A stretch of DNA of 64,000 bases from the NCBI GenBank assembly GCA_028564705.1, contig JAPXFQ010001662.1:1982001-2046000 (forward strand), in the 5' to 3' direction. The translations under genes were made by a program, and so were the position numbers. Position 1 is the stretch's first letter. Every line of letters starts with the position of its first letter. The notes under the pieces are model-generated. The model made no database searches and was not told the DNA's origin. It saw only the letters and a list, made by a program, of their open reading frames with translations. Shown piece after piece: positions 60,401 to 64,000 of the stretch. The stretch comes from Apricaphanius iberus. Lineage: Eukaryota > Chordata > Actinopteri > Cyprinodontiformes > Aphaniidae.

Positions 60401-63400
60401 CCTCCTTAAGAGACCTCATAGAAAGACAAGAAACTACATTAGGAAGTGATGTCACGGTGCACGGAAATCGACCAACATGGGATGAATTAGCATCTGAAGA
60501 CAATCATAATTAAAAGAGGCAGACTATATCAAAGTGTTTAGTACGTAAAGAAACCTCTGTCGGTGCTCCACTGCAGCTGTCTCAGTCCTCTCTTCACCAG
60601 CGGAAGCTGCCATCCCATTGTGTCCGCCACCTCGACAACATCAAACTCCACTTGATCCAACCTCTCCACCCGCTCGCCTGCCATTCTCATCCTGGCCAGC
60701 ACCACTGCAATCGGAGGGCAGCTGTAGGGTCAGGGTTAAAAAGAACTCATCAACAGAGTATTTGCGTTTTACGTCTTCAGTCTTTTAACTTGTGCGGAAT
60801 TTAAATATCAAAACTTGTGATTTATAGTTTACATAAATAAATGTTTCAAATCCCAATTACAGTATGTGGCAGGAATGCAGTCACATAAGGATTATTTTTT
60901 CCTTCGGATTCAGATTTTATACATCGACATTAAAAGAAATTCAGTGATTCTGGGCTTACTGTCATTTTTGGAAACGACATTGTACTTGATAATTTTCTGA
61001 AGCCCAAAACTGCAATCAGAACACTAATGTACTTAATTACACAGCCCAAACTAAAGTATGTGACAAAGAAAACACACATGCGTCGCTCACATTTTTGTGA
61101 TTTTTTGCAGCTGTCTGGGTCCATCGTAGCACCTGACTTTACACAGAGAAAGAGTCGGATGGAGAAGCTCAACAAATCGCTGCGGATGCAGCTCCAGGTA
61201 GCAGAGCAGTGTTTCAACCCCTAAAGCATGAAAGTATGAAAACATTCAGGTTTTTTGCATTCTTATATAAACCTTTATATGTGCTTGTTTGCTGTAAAAT
61301 CTCTGGTTTATTTCTGCCTTTTTTCCACTAACCTTCCTCTGTGATGTCCAGAGCCTCCACAGTTTCCTGAATGGGAATCGCTCTTTCATGGGTGTGACAC
61401 ACACGCTCCTCAGGCCAATCATAGCTCTCTACTTTCTCCCGAAGCTCCCAATCCGCTCCCTCATCGTCTCCATCTTTTGACTCGCCCTGCTCTCTCGTTA
61501 TGTTTCCTTCTCGGCTGTGCTCTTGGAGAGATCGCTCAGCTGAATTGAGATCAGACACCTGCAGGCAGAACAACACAATTTTATCCAAGATTCTATTTTC
61601 AGAGTTCTCTTTTAGGATCATTTTTCACTAGAAATTTAGATTAGGTCTTAACATGCAAGTTGAAAATTGATGGACAGATAGACAGGCAGAACGTATAAAC
61701 AGCAGCATAGGGGGGAAAAAAATCCATTATCCGCCTATTTAAAAAAAAAAACTTAATAATATGTGTAACTTTTCCAGTTTGTGTGCCAAGTTTAAACAAC
61801 AGAACAAAAGAACAACAATGAAAATAGTGTGCAAGCTCATATGTTTGGCTTTAAAGCGAAAATTAAGAGAATTCCCTTATATCACCTCTAAAGTAGTGGA
61901 TTCTTGCTTTTCTCCATGTTTATTTTCATGGACTGCAGGATCACAGACATCCATCATTTCCAGCAGATCAGCGTCTTCAACGTCCTGCTGAGACAAGCAA
62001 ATATTTCATTTTCATATGAAGCTCTGACATCACGCAGCCTGCAGATACAAGCAGAAAGAAGGTCACCTTCTGGAGCTCCCGCTGTTTCTGGTGTATCTTC
62101 TTACATTTACAAGGAGGAAAAACTCTCTGCACCAGTTTTTTGATGGTGTAGTAGTCCACAGTGTCCGCGTAGATGTGGCGACGGAGCTCATGGAGGTCCC
62201 CACCCTGAAATCCCCCAAACAAAAAAATTCAGACGGTAAATAAATAAAAATTCTGGTTTTAATAATGATAAATGAAGAAAAACAAGGGTATTAACAGCTT
62301 AAACAGTTTCACACCTAAAATAACATGAATGATTGATTACAGCAGAGGTCTGCAACTCTTTTGGATACGTTCTCCAACACACATCAATCAAAAGGCTAAA
62401 ATACTACCAAAGGTCTCTTTTTTTTTTACCATCCATTTGATTCAGGTGTTTTGGAGCAGGAAAGCATCGGAATGTTGCAGAACGCTTGGACTTTAGTAGA
62501 ACATCAGTCCAGGAAGTGGGTATCTTAACCTACAAATTGCCAACACTAAGGTAAACACTATAATTTCTGAGCTAGGCTATGCATATCTACACCAAAAATA
62601 AACAAGATTATAACTTTAACATCAATAGGTATTACATAAAGGATGCACCGATACTGATTTCGGGGCTGATACCGTTCTATGTACTGTATCGGTAAAAGTT
62701 AAGCCATTCCATGAACTGATACTTAAAATGTGGAAACTCTGCAATAATTTTGCAGAAAAAGTCTATTTTTCACTTGACATTTTTACCTTTGTGGTCACTG
62801 TTATGAATATTAAAATGTTTATGTACAGCAAGTGACCAACAATTGTTGTAATAACCAGAGAAGAAAATAAAACCTGTCTTCCAATTCATTGCAACTTTTT
62901 GTGTGGTAGAATTATCAGAAATCATACTCTGTATCAGCAAGTAGTCAAATCCAAGTATTGGTATCGTATGAGTTTTTTAAAAAGTGGCATTGTTGCAACC
63001 GTAGTTTAAGCTATTATTGTGTCCACAAAAAAAGCTACAAATCTGCCATTTCCTGTCCCTTTTATATTAAATCAATTATTTAGTCTACACCCCCCTATCG
63101 TCCACACTAACCCGGCGTCGTTTAAGGTCTGTGGCCGGATAACTATTAGCCGGGTAAGGGAGCCGTGTAAATCTTAATTCAACGGCTAAACGAGCTAGTG
63201 TGGACAGCTTCCCCGGATAATGAAAGGAATTGGCGTCAATGAAGGCTGCGTCAATAACAATACGACACTACAGACAAAGACAACAGCGAAGAGTAATACA
63301 TTGATCTCGACGTCTGTCCACACCAAAAACTCTCTTTTTCTGAGCAGCTATTGTTCTCTTCGGTTAACGGGACAAGCAGATATGTACTGTGCTGTAGAGC

Positions 63401-64000
63401 TTCTTGTATATTATGTAGGCGCTGGTGTCACATAGATTATACACGTGTTTCGTGCGTCTTTTCGTGCATGCCCAGTATTTGCATAGGTCGGTATGGGATT
63501 GCGCAATCATGGGACCTTAAACGGGGCGTAAATGCTCGTGTGGACGTAGCCTAAGTTATTGCAGGAGCAAGCAGATGCTCTTATATATAACAGGTTCAGG
63601 GAGTATGAGAACTTATGCAAGCCACTTTAGATATTAAATCAAGTTTCAGCCATGAGTAAGCGATATGTAAAAACACTTGCGTGTGTACGAGGTATAAGAG
63701 TGTGTTTTCATATGTAGACTTTTAAAGTTTACCTCAGGGTCCAGGAAGAGGTGGCAGTGAGCTGGTAGTCCATCTCTCCCGGCTCTCCCGATTTCCTGAA
63801 CGTAGCTCTCAAAGCTCTGAGGTTAAAGGGATGGAAAAGATATAAGTTTTTAATAAAACAATAAATGTGAAATGTTGCGTAAAACTTTAGATACGTCAGG
63901 TAGCTTTCCACCTTTGGCATGTTGTAGTGGATGATGCCACGAACGTCGGATTTGTCCAGCCCCATGCCAAACGCCACAGTGGCCACTACGATTCTGAGTT
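57451..64000 (-). CDS. recql4: RecQ4 helicase, C-terminal 498 aa (5' part outside window)
   Basis: ATP-dependent 3'-5' DNA helicase acting in replication initiation and repair. Mutation of the human gene causes Rothmund-Thomson syndrome. Exons in transcript order: 64000-63912 (partial), 63816-63733, 62204-62067, 61984-61886, 61558-61333, 61220-61091, 60721-60555, 60382-60205, 59115-58959, 58881-58773, 57572-57451. All are GT-AG and phase-consistent. The fragment opens with [16 protein letters not shown], then motif [12 protein letters not shown]. The RecQ4-type C-terminal region follows, with PPCKCKK (candidate zinc ligands), [32 protein letters not shown] and [20 protein letters not shown]. 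These follow human RECQL4 in order. The 61886-61984 exon has an alternative acceptor 3 bp upstream. Confidence 0.93.
62343..62512. mobile_element. hAT-like MITE fragment in recql4 intron
   Basis: Starts CAGAGGTCTGCAACTC, with inverted internal blocks GTTCTCCAACACACATCAAT and GATTCAGGTGTTTTGGAGCA. Same family as 39188-39834. No clear target duplication. Confidence 0.5.
62637..62996. mobile_element. Second copy of the 47691-type MITE, inverted
   Basis: It starts with GGATGCACCGATAC, ends GTGGCATTGTTGCAACCGTA, and has the shared internal TTGTGTGGTAGAATTATCAG. These match the 47691-48042 element in reverse orientation. The target duplication is no longer readable. Confidence 0.7.
63095..63554. 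mobile_element. MITE with TCGTCCACAC / GTGTGGACG termini
   Basis: The left end CGTCCACACTAACCCGGCG and right end CTCGTGTGGACGTAGCC form imperfect inverted repeats around a CpG-rich interior. There is no transposase. It sits in a recql4 intron, and target duplication was not resolved. Confidence 0.5.

Noticed and set aside
60704..60704. Acceptor giving a shorter recql4 exon (60555-60704)
   Set aside because: It breaks the reading frame with the upstream exon. The acceptor at 60722-60723 keeps phase and restores the CPPIAV segment.
61027..61224. + strand frame of 65 codons with splice-like edges (TTTTTGCAG before, CTCCAGGTAG after)
   Set aside because: It is antisense to a recql4 exon (61091-61220) whose - strand reading (LLCYLELHP...) matches the RecQ4 C-terminal region and joins its neighbours in phase.
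1..64000. CRISPR arrays, bacterial operons, phage or tRNA genes
   Set aside because: No regularly spaced repeats, no bacterial-style gene packing and no tRNA cloverleaf could be supported. The content is vertebrate nuclear DNA.

Overview
This is vertebrate nuclear DNA, almost certainly from a ray-finned (teleost) fish. Two spliced genes have teleost-like size and content, introns are GT-AG, and most of the rest is AT-rich sequence full of teleost-type transposon debris (Tc1-like, hAT-like and piggyBac-like elements, L2/Rex-type LINE fragments, a Ty3/gypsy-type element, CA/TA microsatellites). There are no bacterial operons, CRISPR arrays or phage genes. The species cannot be named from the sequence alone.

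Two real genes lie tail to tail in the right half. slc39a4 (ZIP4 zinc importer) is complete on the + strand at 35919-46714: 12 coding exons, 2052 coding bases, 683 residues, all junctions in phase. recql4 (RecQ4 helicase) is on the - strand at 57451-64000. Only its last 11 exons are inside the window (498 residues, from helicase motif VI to the stop), and its 5' part lies beyond 64000. Their polyadenylation signals face each other across about 10.5 kb of repeat-rich intergenic DNA. In humans both genes map to 8q24.3, so the pairing fits conserved linkage. They share no pathway: one imports zinc at the cell surface, the other acts in DNA replication and repair.

The left half (1-35.6 kb) has no gene I can name. 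It holds a piggyBac-like MITE (96-614), a GC-rich repeat-like block (1.3-2.9 kb), and a gag-only LTR retrotransposon (5430-9857, - strand) whose 5' LTR is split by a hAT-like element that is itself split by another. Further right are LINE reverse-transcriptase relics (11.2-11.6 kb and 31.0-33.9 kb), a 305-bp palindromic retroelement with two hammerhead-ribozyme-like cores (16723-17027), several Tc1 relics, and a weak chain of three phase-compatible candidate exons (21800-26014) including a 13-nt microexon.

The most noteworthy items are the hammerhead motifs in a Penelope-like or retrozyme-like element, the three-level transposon nesting with readable target-site duplications, and the tandemly duplicated segment in slc39a4 intron 1. 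I found no evidence of a wholly new biological system. The unassigned exon chain is the only candidate new gene, and it is weak.
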